45,877 nt of DNA, from NCBI RefSeq assembly GCF_001673365.1, contig NZ_LZLS01000045.1:1-45877 (forward strand), written 5' to 3'. The notes beneath the pieces were generated by a model. That model was given only the letters and a program-made list of their open reading frames with translations, was not told where the DNA came from and made no database searches. This stretch comes from Mycobacterium asiaticum. GTDB lineage: Bacteria; Actinomycetota; Actinomycetes; Mycobacteriales; Mycobacteriaceae. Positions 32,579-41,102 of this stretch are shown one piece after another. The first letter of the stretch is position 1. Each line of letters opens with the position of its first letter. A program made the translations under genes and the position numbers.

Positions 32579-33765
32579 GCCGCGTGCTGGTGATCGGTTC
32601 TGGGTTTGCCGGACTGTGGGCCGCGCTGGGTGCGGCCCGCCGGCTCGACGAGCTCGCCGTCCCGGCGGGAACGGTCGAGGTCACGATGCTCAGCGCCCAG
32701 CCGTTTCATGACATCCGGGTGCGCAACTACGAGGCCGACCTGAGCGCATGTCGTATCCCACTGGCTGACCTGCTCGACCCGGTGGGGGTCGGGCAGGTGA
32801 CCGCCACGGTGACCGGCATCGACACCGCGGCCAGGACTGTCACCACCGCTGCGGGTGCGACCTACGCCTATGACCGGTTGGTGCTCGCATCGGGCAGCCG
32901 CGTGTGCAAGCCCGACCTGCCTGGGTTGCGCGAGTTCGGATTTGATGTCGACAGCTATGACGGCGCGATGCGGCTGGCCGACCATCTGAAGCGCTTGGCA
33001 GAGCGCTTGGCGGCAACCCGCGGCGCAGGCACCGTGGTGGTGGTCGGTGCGGGATTGACCGGGATCGAAACGGCCTGCGAGTTGCCCCACCGGTTGCGTG
33101 AGCTGGGCCTGGCCCCGCGGGTGGTGCTCGTCGACCACAATGCGCAGGTCGGTTCGGACATGGGCGACTCGGCGCGACCGGTGATCGAAAAGGCATTGTC
33201 GGACAACGGCGTTGAGGTACGGACCGGTGTCGGGGTCAACGCAATAACAGCGGCGAGTGTGTCGCTGTCGTCCGGTGAACAACTCGAGGCCGCCACCGTG
33301 GTGTGGTGCGCGGGGATGCGTGCCAGCGCGCTGACCGAGCAGCTACCGGCAACCCGCGACCGATTCGGGCGGCTCGCGGTCGACGATCACCTACGGGTGA
33401 TGGGAGTGCCGTCGGTGTTCGCCGCCGGGGACGTGGCGGCGGCACGAATGGACGACGAGCACATGTCGGTCATGTCGTGCCAGCACGGCCGGCCGATGGG
33501 TCGTTACGCGGGCTACAACGTGATCAGCGATCTGTTCGGCGAGCCGCTACTGACACTTCGAATCCCTTGGTATGTAACGGTTTTGGATCTCGGCCCGGTC
33601 GGGGCGGTGTATACCGAAGGCTGGGACCGGATCGTGGTTGCACAGGGCGAACAGGCCAAGGCCACCAAGCAGACCATCAACACCCGACGGATCTACCCAC
33701 CACTGACCGCCAACCGCACCGACCTGCTGGCCGCGGCCGCGCCTGAGTTGCAGGCTCGGCCCTAG
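32575..33765 (+). CDS. FAD-dependent NADH dehydrogenase-like oxidoreductase, Rv1812c-like
   Basis: A pyridine nucleotide-disulfide-type flavoprotein of about 396 residues, resembling NDH-2 enzymes and Rv1812c (400 aa). The FAD site is IGSGFAGLWAA (7-17), the NAD(P)H site is VVVVGAGLTGIETA in the middle, and the second FAD motif is VFAAGDVAAA. The homologue's first codon aligns with a CTG at 32575 that overlaps the upstream TGA (CTGA). GTG 32583 and ATG 32509 are the alternatives, so the exact start is open. It is convergent with mgtC and the stop codons overlap by 4 bp. Confidence 0.8.
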   Translation: MSRVLVIGSGFAGLWAALGAARRLDELAVPAGTVEVTMLSAQPFHDIRVRNYEADLSACRIPLADLLDPVGVGQVTATVTGIDTAARTVTTAAGATYAYDRLVLASGSRVCKPDLPGLREFGFDVDSYDGAMRLADHLKRLAERLAATRGAGTVVVVGAGLTGIETACELPHRLRELGLAPRVVLVDHNAQVGSDMGDSARPVIEKALSDNGVEVRTGVGVNAITAASVSLSSGEQLEAATVVWCAGMRASALTEQLPATRDRFGRLAVDDHLRVMGVPSVFAAGDVAAARMDDEHMSVMSCQHGRPMGRYAGYNVISDLFGEPLLTLRIPWYVTVLDLGPVGAVYTEGWDRIVVAQGEQAKATKQTINTRRIYPPLTANRTDLLAAAAPELQARP

Positions 33766-34487
33766 TCGTTAGGAGCGGCGGGCAGTATCGGGCTGATCGG
33801 CTCGCCAGCGTACCAGTGCACCGCGTAGATGCCCGGCTGTAGCGACAACTCCGCCACCAGCCGTTCCAGCCGGGCCGGTGAATGCCCGTCAACGAGCACG
33901 TGCGCGGTCAGCGCGACCTTGTCTTCGGTCTGTCCGGTGTGGATACCGCGCAAGATGATGTCGTTGCTGCTGGTGTGCTGCACGATTTGGGCGCGGGCGT
34001 ACTTCGCGGACTTGGGTCGACAGATCACCTGCACCTGGTAGGGCTCGAGGCCCTCGTCTTCTTCACCGGAGTTGTCGTGGTCGATGAACCGCCCCAGTGG
34101 ACGCCCCAGCAGATGGATCGCGACGACGGCGCCGGTGGCGATCAGGGCGAACACCAAATGGCCGGACGCGGCCAGGACTCCGACAGCGGCAGAGCACCAC
34201 AGCGTGGCGGCGGTGTTGAGGCCGCGCACATTGAACCCCTCGCGCAAGATCACCCCACCCCCGAGGAACCCGATTCCGGACACGACGTAGGAGGCGACCC
34301 TGGTTGGGCTGCTGTCTTCGGTGGCAACGGAATACAGCACGAACAAGGTGGCACCGGTTGCCACCAGAGCGTTGGTGCGCAGCCCCGCCATGCGGGCCCG
34401 CCACTGCCGCTCGAATCCGATCAGCGCGCCGCAGCCCACGCCAACGCCCAAGCGCAGCGCGAAATCGGCGACGGACAACGATTGCAC
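33762..34487 (-). CDS. mgtC: MgtC family Mg2+-limitation/virulence protein
   Basis: A 241-residue protein matching M. tuberculosis MgtC (Rv1811, 234 aa). The N-terminal membrane domain (about 5-135, five hydrophobic segments; GFERQWRARMAGLRTNALVA and GFLGGGVILREG) is followed by a cytoplasmic C-terminal domain (about 145-230), which in the M. tuberculosis protein has an ACT-like fold. MgtC is needed for growth at low Mg2+ and in macrophages. The GTG start at 34487 lies 124 bp after the DUF732 gene and is the last of the M-box-headed series. The segment at 207-225 resembles the C-terminal tails of the two PPE33-like proteins. Confidence 0.92.
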   Translation of the reverse strand: MQSLSVADFALRLGVGVGCGALIGFERQWRARMAGLRTNALVATGATLFVLYSVATEDSSPTRVASYVVSGIGFLGGGVILREGFNVRGLNTAATLWCSAAVGVLAASGHLVFALIATGAVVAIHLLGRPLGRFIDHDNSGEEDEGLEPYQVQVICRPKSAKYARAQIVQHTSSNDIILRGIHTGQTEDKVALTAHVLVDGHSPARLERLVAELSLQPGIYAVHWYAGEPISPILPAAPND

Positions 34488-34568
34488 CGCGCGCTCCCCT
34501 CTCCTCGAACCTCTCCTGCGCCTTTCCCGGGCCTTTTAGGGCGGAATCGCTACGGCAGCCAATCAAAT

Positions 34569-34584
34569 CCTGATGAACATCAGG
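34569..34584. promoter_or_regulatory. perfect palindrome between DUF732 gene and mgtC
   Basis: CCTGATG-AA-CATCAGG has 7-bp arms around a 2-bp centre. It lies 28 bp past the DUF732 stop codon and 82 bp before the mgtC start. The 2-base centre makes an RNA hairpin unlikely and a protein-binding site more likely. The binding factor is unknown. Confidence 0.4.
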
Positions 34585-34611
34585 TGGAAACCAGGCGAAC
34601 CGGAGATTCCC

Positions 34612-34950
34612 CTAGAAGTAGCCGCCCTCGGGTTGCCCCAGATGCTCGGGACAGTAGGTGTTCGACGCGATGGCGGTGAACAGCGCCGCGGCGTCCAACG
34701 TGAGTGCCGGATTCTGCTTCTTCACGTCGGTCAACACCTGCAGACCGGTTTCGCCGTTGCGCATCAACCCACACACCGCTTGGGCGGAAGCGATGGCCGC
34801 CGCGGGGTTGGGAACTGTGATGCCGGCTTTGGCGAGGGCGGCGAGGAACGCCGCATCGCTGCCCGCGGGGTCGTCGCCAGGGTCGCCTTGGGCTGGGGCC
34901 GCGAGACCTATGGCGGCGACGAGCCCGAGCAGGACGGCCGGCAGTCTCAC
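34612..34950 (-). CDS. small secreted DUF732 protein (Rv1810-like), copy B
   Basis: A 112-residue exported protein with a signal peptide (about 1-22, ending APAQG-D). The mature DUF732 domain has two conserved cysteines (in QAVCGLMRNGETG and NTYCPEHLG) that probably form a disulfide. It matches Rv1810 and is paralogous to the gene at 37794-38132. The GTG start overlaps the PPE stop by 4 bp (GTGA). Function is unknown; it is the third gene of the duplicated PPE-PPE-DUF732 unit. Confidence 0.88.
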   Translation of the reverse strand: MRLPAVLLGLVAAIGLAAPAQGDPGDDPAGSDAAFLAALAKAGITVPNPAAAIASAQAVCGLMRNGETGLQVLTDVKKQNPALTLDAAALFTAIASNTYCPEHLGQPEGGYF

Positions 34951-36359
34951 GGACTACCCAACTGCGCGTCGGGCAGGGTCACCTTGGGCTTGTCCTTGTT
35001 CGATACGTGCACCGCGTGGATGCCGGGCTCTTTGGACAGTTTGTCCAATAGCGCGTCCAGGCCGGCCTTGTCGACGTTCCAGTGCTTGACCGAGTCGGGT
35101 TCTTTCTGCAGTTTTGCGATGACGGTGTCCAGCTTGACCGGCTCGACCGGACCTTTGCCGCCGTTGGCGCGCGCGCGGGCGCCGCTGCCGCTGAGGACTT
35201 GCGGGCCCACGGCGCCGAGCGCTCCGCCCGTCATGGCGCCCAGCGTCATCTCGTTGACCAGGCTGCCCGGAATGGCCGCAGAGGGCGCCGCTGCCAGGCT
35301 CGTGGCGGACAGCGCGGTCGAAGCCATTCTGATCGCTGGCGTCGCGGAGGCCCAACTCGGTGGCACGGACAACTTCCCCACCACGTTGGCCTCTCCCACG
35401 CTTGCCGACGCCGCGCTGCTCAGGCCGGCGCCCGTCGGTGCCATACCGAGCCCAGCGCCCAGCGCCGACTTCGGGATGTCCTCCAGCGGCGGTTTCCAGA
35501 ACAGCTTGAACTCGGTCATGCCGAGGTTGGGGATGCTCATGATGTCGTTGGCCACGGTGCTGAACCGGCCGATGTCGGCGAAGGTCCCGAAGGTGTTTTC
35601 CCATGTCGGAGCGGCCAATGAAGTCCCGGTGAGGGCATTGAGGAGCTGACCCATGGCTTGCATGTATTGGGAGCCGCCGGTGCCGAGAGCCTCGAAGACC
35701 TGCAGGACGAGGTCGAATGGAAACACCGGTGCGGCCGTCGGTGCGGCGGTGGCAGCCGCCGTCGCGGCCGCGGTGCCGGCGGCCAGGGCGCTGGTCTGGC
35801 CGACCGCAGCCTGTTGGCTGGCAAGGCCGGCCGGGTTGACGACCTGCGGGGGTTCGGTATACGGCGTCAGTCTTGCGGCGGCCGCCGACGAAGCGGTGTA
35901 GGCAAACATCGCCGCGGTGTCCTGGGCCCACATCTCCCCGTATTGCGCCTCGAGGGCGGCAATGGCAGCGGTGTTTTGGCCGAAAATGTTCGTCGCCACC
36001 AGCAACGCCAGCTGGCTGCGGTTGAGCGCGATCTCCGCCGGCGGCACCACCGCGGCAAAGACGGCCTCGTAGGCACTCACGGCCGCCTTCGCCTGGTCGC
36101 CGGCCGTCTTGGCCTGGGCCGCGGTCGCTGACATCCACGTCACATACGGCGTCGCGGCTGCTGCCATCGCCGACGACGACGGGCCCGTCCACGTCTCGTT
36201 GGCCAGGCCGGTGACCACCGAGCCGTAGTTGGCCGCGGTCGACTGCAGTTCGGCCGCCAATGCATCCCAGGCCGTGGCTGCCGCGATCATCGGGCCGGCG
36301 CCCGGGCCGGTGTAAATCTGCCAGGAGATGATCTCCGGTGGTCGCACCGCGAAACTCAT
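34947..36359 (-). CDS. PPE family protein, PPE33-like, copy B, with MgtC-like C-terminal module
   Basis: A 470-residue PPE-SVP protein, close in length to PPE33 (468). The PPE domain (1-180) has an unusual start, MSFAVRPPEIISWQIYTGPG, where the typical form is [19 protein letters not shown]. The GxxSVPxxW motif is GKLSVPPSW in the second half. The tail (about 405-460) contains two 24-residue alpha-beta-like repeats; the second, LDALLDKLSKEPGIHAVHV (434-452), resembles MgtC 207-225. The ATG at 36359 follows AAGGAAGG; the longer open frame upstream is only a shadow of the neighbouring PPE gene. Probable ESX-5 substrate. Paralogue: 38146-39507. Confidence 0.88.
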   Translation of the reverse strand: MSFAVRPPEIISWQIYTGPGAGPMIAAATAWDALAAELQSTAANYGSVVTGLANETWTGPSSSAMAAAATPYVTWMSATAAQAKTAGDQAKAAVSAYEAVFAAVVPPAEIALNRSQLALLVATNIFGQNTAAIAALEAQYGEMWAQDTAAMFAYTASSAAAARLTPYTEPPQVVNPAGLASQQAAVGQTSALAAGTAAATAAATAAPTAAPVFPFDLVLQVFEALGTGGSQYMQAMGQLLNALTGTSLAAPTWENTFGTFADIGRFSTVANDIMSIPNLGMTEFKLFWKPPLEDIPKSALGAGLGMAPTGAGLSSAASASVGEANVVGKLSVPPSWASATPAIRMASTALSATSLAAAPSAAIPGSLVNEMTLGAMTGGALGAVGPQVLSGSGARARANGGKGPVEPVKLDTVIAKLQKEPDSVKHWNVDKAGLDALLDKLSKEPGIHAVHVSNKDKPKVTLPDAQLGSP

Positions 36360-36391
36360 CAGTCTGGCCTTCCTTGTGTTGATGTCATTGT

Positions 36392-37627
36392 TCAGTCTGC
36401 CGGTATCACGATGATGGTCGCTGTGGCGGCTTCTTCGGCTGCGGCGACGCCGCCGCTGGCACCGGAAGCGCCACTGCTGGTGGTGCGGATGCTGGCGCCG
36501 GCCAGCGCGCGTCCGGCCAGGCTCGCCATGGCCATTTCGCCGAATAGCCCACCCTCGGCCGCCGCGGGGATCGCCGGGAGTGCACCCGCGCTCACGCCGG
36601 GCAGCATCGATGCCATCGTCCGCATTACCGGAGCGGCCGTCACCCAGCCTTGCGGCACCGAAAGCGACCCGACCAGCGTGGACTGTCCCATGGCGCCGGA
36701 CACGCCGGGCGGGACCGCTGCGACGTAGCCGCCACGCAGCGGCGACAGGCCGGCGAGCGGTTTGCCGCCGCTGTTCAGCAGCTGAGCGACCCCAGGCGCA
36801 TTCTGCGACAGGCCCAGGATCTGCCCCGCGAACAACCACCAACCGCCGAACAGGACGAACCCGATGATGGGACTGTAGGCACCGGTGATGGCAGCAAAGA
36901 AGGGCCGGATACCCACGATGTACGGATTGATGGCGTCGATTATCGAGCTGACAGGAGTGGCCGCCGCCGGGGCCGCGGCCGCGGGACCCACCGTCTGCAG
37001 CGCATTGGGAATCGCCGTCATCAGCTGGGACAGGCCCGACTGCATCTCGGAAGCGCCGACGGCCTCGCTGACCGCCGCGGACTGTCTGGCCACACCGGAC
37101 GGGTCGACGGTCTCGGGGGGTTCGGTGAACGGCATCAACTCCGTCGCCGCAGCCGAAGACCCGGCATAGCCGTACATGGCCGCGGCGTCCTGCGCCCACA
37201 TTTCGGCGTACTGCGCTTCGTTGACCGCGATCGCCGGGGTGTTCTGACCGAGGATGTTCGTCGCGATCAAGGTCATCAGCTGAACGCGGTTGGCTGCCAC
37301 CACCGGTGGCGGCACCGTGGCCGCAAATGCGGTTTCGTACGCGCCAGCGGCCGCCTTAGCCTGCATCGAGGCCTGCTCGGCCTGGGTTGCGGTGTTGGTC
37401 AACCAGGCCACAAACGGTGTTGCCGCGCTCATCATCGCCATCGAGGCCGGGCCTTGCCATGACCCCACCGTCATACCCTGCACCGCAGACGCGTATGACG
37501 CCGCAGTGGAATGCAACTCCGCAGCCAGTCCATCCCAGGCCGCCGCGGCCGCCATCATTGGTCCGGAACCCGCCCCCGTGTACATTCGTCCAGAGTTGAT
37601 CTCTGGCGGCAGCGCCGCGAAATCCAT
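36392..37627 (-). CDS. PPE family protein, PPE32-like, copy B
   Basis: A 411-residue PPE-SVP protein. The PPE domain (1-180) starts [20 protein letters not shown] and has the WxG turn in GSWQGPA. The SVP motif is GSLSVPQGW. It ends in an alanine-rich linker and a short hydrophobic tail [10 protein letters not shown], a feature shared with its paralogue at 39563-40765 (MIFVLPALEDD). Size and position match PPE32 (409). The ATG at 37627 follows GGAGGGG. It is the first gene of the second copy of the duplicated trio and lies 32 bp before the PPE33-like gene. No PE gene is adjacent. Confidence 0.88.
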   Translation of the reverse strand: MDFAALPPEINSGRMYTGAGSGPMMAAAAAWDGLAAELHSTAASYASAVQGMTVGSWQGPASMAMMSAATPFVAWLTNTATQAEQASMQAKAAAGAYETAFAATVPPPVVAANRVQLMTLIATNILGQNTPAIAVNEAQYAEMWAQDAAAMYGYAGSSAAATELMPFTEPPETVDPSGVARQSAAVSEAVGASEMQSGLSQLMTAIPNALQTVGPAAAAPAAATPVSSIIDAINPYIVGIRPFFAAITGAYSPIIGFVLFGGWWLFAGQILGLSQNAPGVAQLLNSGGKPLAGLSPLRGGYVAAVPPGVSGAMGQSTLVGSLSVPQGWVTAAPVMRTMASMLPGVSAGALPAIPAAAEGGLFGEMAMASLAGRALAGASIRTTSSGASGASGGVAAAEEAATATIIVIPAD

Positions 37628-37793
37628 CAGTCCCCTCCGGTCCCCTTTGTGGCCGCCATGGTAATCACCGGGGGATGCTTAAAGCCGCAAAACCGGGCGA
37701 CCTCATATCAAACTCAACAGCTACGCCAATGGCGCACCGCAAATGCGACCTGCTGATTTCGACGACGGTGCCAGGTGTGTCGTGCTGACCGGG

Positions 37794-38132
37794 TCAGCTC
37801 TTGGAAAGATGCTGGGGGCAGTAGTACTTCGCCGCGATCACGGCAAACTGCGCCGCCGCGTCCATATTGAACGCGGGGTTGTGTGTCTTGACGTCGTGGA
37901 CGAGCTCGAGACCCGATTCGCCGTTGTTCAAGCAAGTGCACACCGCGCGGGCCGAGCCGATGGCCGCTGCCGGGTTGCTGTATCCGATGTCGACGCCGTG
38001 CAGGGCAGCCAGAAAGCCTGCGTCGTCAGTAATGGGGCCGTCAGTAATGGGGCCGTCGTCCGGATCGGCGTGCGACGGCGCGGCGAGACCGACTGTGGCG
38101 CACGTGGCTATTAGCGCTAGAAGCAGCTTCAT
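37794..38132 (-). CDS. small secreted DUF732 protein (Rv1810-like), copy A
   Basis: A 112-residue exported protein, the same length as its paralogue at 34612-34950. It has a signal peptide (about 1-22, ending APSHA-D), then a short in-frame duplication GPITDGPITD encoded by two perfect 15-bp repeats (38025-38054). The DUF732 core keeps the cysteines (RAVCTCLNNGESG, KYYCPQHL) and adds one more. The ATG at 38132 follows AAAGG, 13 bp after the PPE stop. Function unknown. Confidence 0.87.
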   Translation of the reverse strand: MKLLLALIATCATVGLAAPSHADPDDGPITDGPITDDAGFLAALHGVDIGYSNPAAAIGSARAVCTCLNNGESGLELVHDVKTHNPAFNMDAAAQFAVIAAKYYCPQHLSKS

Positions 38133-38145
38133 AACAGACCTTTCG

Positions 38146-39507
38146 CTAGCCGAGCTGGGCATCTGGAGGGACGACCCTGGCCGCACTTTTGGCCACATGC
38201 ACCGCGTGAATGCCAGGCTTTTTCGCCAACTGTTCGAGCAAGCTGTCCAGACCGTCCTGGTCGACGGTGTGGTGCTGGACGGTTTCCGGCCGCTCCGAGA
38301 TCTGAGCGACCATCCGCTTGAGCTTTTCCGGTGATCGCAAGTCTTTGAGGTCTTTGACCGGTTTAAGCCCGCTGCGGACGGCGCTGCCAGCCAGCGGGCT
38401 CGGAGCACCAGCGCCGAAAGCGCTTCCTGCCATGCCGGCCAGCGACATCGAGCTCAAAAGGCTGCCCGCGCCCAGTTCGGCTGCGGATACCGCTTCTGGC
38501 CCGGCACCCGACAGTGCGGTGGCCACCGTCCGGATCGCCGGTGTGTTCGCGGTCCAACTGGGCGGAACTGTCAGGGAGCCCACCAACATTCCTCGCCCGA
38601 AGTTCGCCGACGGGTTCGCCGACACGGCGCCGGTCAACCAGCCCCTTCCCCAGTTCGGTGCCGAAAGTCCGCCCCCCAGTGCATCTTTGGGTAACTCCAG
38701 TGCCCCAGCGGCTTTGGATCCGAATTTGAGAACCTGCGAGATGGGGAGGTTGAGCAACAACCCGATGTCGTTGAACTGAAGCGTAAAGGCAAGTGGCACC
38801 TTGACCGCCGAGTAGAGGGACGTGAAGGTGGATGCCCCGGCCGGACCGAATAAGCCATTCAGCATTGCCGTCACGGTCGCGGTGTAGTCGGTGCCGAGGT
38901 TTGCCAGTACTTGAAGCAGATCCGAGACCGGGTCGCCGACGGATTGGCCCGCCGCCAACGCCTGACTTGCCGGCCCAGTGGGATTGACAATCTGGGGCGG
39001 ATCGGTGAACGGCGTCACTTCGCTTGCGGCGGCCGATGATTCGGCGTAGTTGTCCATTGCCAGCGCGTCCTGCGCCCACATTTCGCCGTACTGCGCTTCG
39101 GTGGCCGCTATGGCCGCGGTGTTCTGGCCGAACAGGTTGGTAGCGGTCAGGAACGCCAGTTGGCTTCGGTTGGCGGCGATTTGGGTCGGCGGCACGTGGG
39201 CGGTGAACGCCGTCTCATACGCCGCGGCTGCGGCCGTGGCCTGCATCCCCGCTTGCGCTGCCTGCGCCGCGGTGGCGCTCATCCACGTCACGTACGGCGC
39301 CACCGCTGCCGCCATGCCTACCGCGGACGGCCCTATCCACGGTCCGCTGGTGAGGCTGGACACCAACGAGCCGTAGGACGCAGCGGTGGACTGTAATTCG
39401 GTAGCCAGCGCGTTCCAGGCCGTCGCAGCGCTCAGCAATGGACCCGCTCCTGGCCCGCTATACATGCGGCCCGAGTTGATCTCCGGAGGCAAAGCCGCGT
39501 AGAACAT
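38146..39507 (-). CDS. PPE family protein, PPE33-like, copy A, with MgtC-like C-terminal module
   Basis: A 453-residue PPE-SVP protein. The N-terminus is [20 protein letters not shown] and the SVP motif is GSLTVPPSW, with T in place of S. The tail after residue 385 (DLRSPEKLKRMVAQISERP) is the same module as in copy B and ends LDSLLEQLAKKPGIHAVHV (420-438), then DAQLG. This similarity over the tail, plus the same flanking genes, marks it as a duplicate of 34947-36359. The ATG at 39507 has only a G-rich stretch upstream. Probable ESX-5 substrate. Confidence 0.87.
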   Translation of the reverse strand: MFYAALPPEINSGRMYSGPGAGPLLSAATAWNALATELQSTAASYGSLVSSLTSGPWIGPSAVGMAAAVAPYVTWMSATAAQAAQAGMQATAAAAAYETAFTAHVPPTQIAANRSQLAFLTATNLFGQNTAAIAATEAQYGEMWAQDALAMDNYAESSAAASEVTPFTDPPQIVNPTGPASQALAAGQSVGDPVSDLLQVLANLGTDYTATVTAMLNGLFGPAGASTFTSLYSAVKVPLAFTLQFNDIGLLLNLPISQVLKFGSKAAGALELPKDALGGGLSAPNWGRGWLTGAVSANPSANFGRGMLVGSLTVPPSWTANTPAIRTVATALSGAGPEAVSAAELGAGSLLSSMSLAGMAGSAFGAGAPSPLAGSAVRSGLKPVKDLKDLRSPEKLKRMVAQISERPETVQHHTVDQDGLDSLLEQLAKKPGIHAVHVAKSAARVVPPDAQLG

Positions 39508-39562
39508 CCCCGCTACCCCCGTCCTACTATCGGAACACGCTGCGCGAGAGAGTGTTTGCTCA

Positions 39563-40765
39563 TCAGTCGTCCTCTAAAGCCGGGAGCACGAAGATCATCG
39601 CCGCCGCAGGATCGGCCTCGGCGACGACGACACCGCCTCCTGATACCGCGACTGCGCTGCCGCCACCTGAGCCCCCCACCGCGGCGCCAAGAGTGCGTCC
39701 AGCCAGGCTGGACAGGGCCATCTGGCTGAATACACCAGATTCCCCCAGTTCTGCTGCCGGGGCGGCCGCGGCCAGGTTGGTTGACAGTGTCTGGGCGACC
39801 ATTCGGATTTCGGGCGCGGCCGTTGTCCAGCCCTGCGGCACGGACAGTCCTCCGATCGCGGCTGCGCGGCCCATTGCCGCCGTCGCGGCGCTGACGGAGC
39901 CCGCCCCACCCAACTGAGGTGCGACGGATTGCGCTATCGGTGCGAGTGTCCCGGTGATCGGTTGTGCCGGAGCGAGAAAGGCTTGCATGCCTTGTCCGTT
40001 TTGTCCGAACGCATATAACTGGCCGAACGACAGGAAGGGCCCACCGGCTATCGATGTCCAACCCTGCAGGGAGAACGGCCCGGTGAGAACGCCGAAGATG
40101 GCATTGAAGTTAGCCAAGTCGGTAGCCAGCGCCGGTGCCAGCGATACCTGCGGTAGTGCGAGCCCCGGCAGCAATGAGGTGGCCCCCGCCGCCGAAGAGG
40201 CGTCCGCGACGGTTGTAGCCAAGTCCCCCAACGCATTCGGTGCCGTGGTCTGGGGCGGATCGGAAAATGGTGTCAGCTCGGTGGCCGAGGCCGATGCTCC
40301 CGCGTACGCGTACATCGCGGCGGCATCCTGCGCCCACATCTGCAGATAATCTGCCTCGGTCGCGGCTATCGCCGCAGTGTTCTGGCCGAAAATGTTCGTG
40401 GCAACCAACGTCATCAGCAGCGTGCGATTCGCCGCCACCGCCGGCGGCGGAACTGTTGCCGCAAAAGCGGTTTCGTATGCGCCGGCAGCCAGTTTCGCCT
40501 GTGCTGCCGTCTGGTCTGCGCGGGCGGCGGTGGCTGAAATCCAGGAGACGAACGGGGCGACGGCAGCAGACATCGCGATCGCGGCCGGACCGTGCCAGGT
40601 TCCAGCGGCCAGCTCCTCGATGGTGGATGCGTAAGCGACTGCGGTGGAATGCATTTCGTCCGCCAAGACAGCCCAGGCAAGCGCAGCGGTCAGCAGTGGT
40701 CCAGCGCCCGGACCGGCGTACATGCGGCCCGAGTTGATCTCCGGCGGTAGCGCTCCGTAATCCAT
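39563..40765 (-). CDS. PPE family protein, PPE32-like, copy A
   Basis: A 400-residue PPE-SVP protein. The N-terminus is [20 protein letters not shown], with GTWHGPA as the WxG turn. The SVP motif is GGLSVPQGW. The alanine- and glycine-rich end terminates in the hydrophobic-acidic tail MIFVLPALEDD, paralleling copy B. The frame is open upstream to 40882, but the ATG at 40765 has AAAGGAG at good spacing. The 337-bp AT-richer region upstream probably carries a promoter, so this unit may not depend only on the M-box transcript. Confidence 0.88.
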   Translation of the reverse strand: MDYGALPPEINSGRMYAGPGAGPLLTAALAWAVLADEMHSTAVAYASTIEELAAGTWHGPAAIAMSAAVAPFVSWISATAARADQTAAQAKLAAGAYETAFAATVPPPAVAANRTLLMTLVATNIFGQNTAAIAATEADYLQMWAQDAAAMYAYAGASASATELTPFSDPPQTTAPNALGDLATTVADASSAAGATSLLPGLALPQVSLAPALATDLANFNAIFGVLTGPFSLQGWTSIAGGPFLSFGQLYAFGQNGQGMQAFLAPAQPITGTLAPIAQSVAPQLGGAGSVSAATAAMGRAAAIGGLSVPQGWTTAAPEIRMVAQTLSTNLAAAAPAAELGESGVFSQMALSSLAGRTLGAAVGGSGGGSAVAVSGGGVVVAEADPAAAMIFVLPALEDD

Positions 40766-41102
40766 GCGTACCACTCCTTTGATTTCCCCCCACGGAGATC
40801 CGATGATTTCCGGGTATTCGCCTACACTTTCGGTCGAACCCATTTTCAGAGCGTTGCTGTCATGTGATCGTGAAGTGAACAAGAACTCCCGCTTTCCAGC
40901 CAGAGTCCGTGATGTCGCGCATGCAGCTATCGACAGATATAGTTATCTAAGCAGCTCAGCACGCTAGCAATCGAATATCGGCAAATTACTGTTGAATGTC
41001 ATTACGGGCTGTTTACCTGTTTATATGCGCCGTAATAAACGAGATGTGAGAATGGTGCGCGTTAATGCAGTCCGGGCCGGAAACGCTGCGTTGCGCAGGC
41101 GA
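40766..41102. other. AT-richer intergenic region between PPE31-like and PPE32-like genes
   Basis: A 337-bp gap with no credible gene. Its middle part (about 40910-41070) is clearly more AT-rich than the surroundings and contains an imperfect promoter-like stretch and a small inverted repeat AGATA-TAGT-TATCT (40936-40949). It most likely holds a separate promoter for the downstream PPE genes. No M-box or copy of the other PPE leaders was found here. Confidence 0.45.

Noticed and set aside
36360..37199. 280-residue N-terminal extension of the PPE33-like copy B frame
   Set aside because: It is a shadow frame of the PPE gene at 36392-37627, with arginine-rich, low-quality composition; the PPE domain starts at 36359 with its own ribosome-binding site.
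38025..38054. 15-bp tandem repeat as a minisatellite
   Set aside because: Only two copies, in frame within the DUF732 gene; recorded with that gene as a small peptide duplication.
40936..40949. AGATA-TAGT-TATCT inverted repeat as a terminator
   Set aside because: The 5-bp AT-only stem is too weak; more likely part of an AT-rich promoter region.
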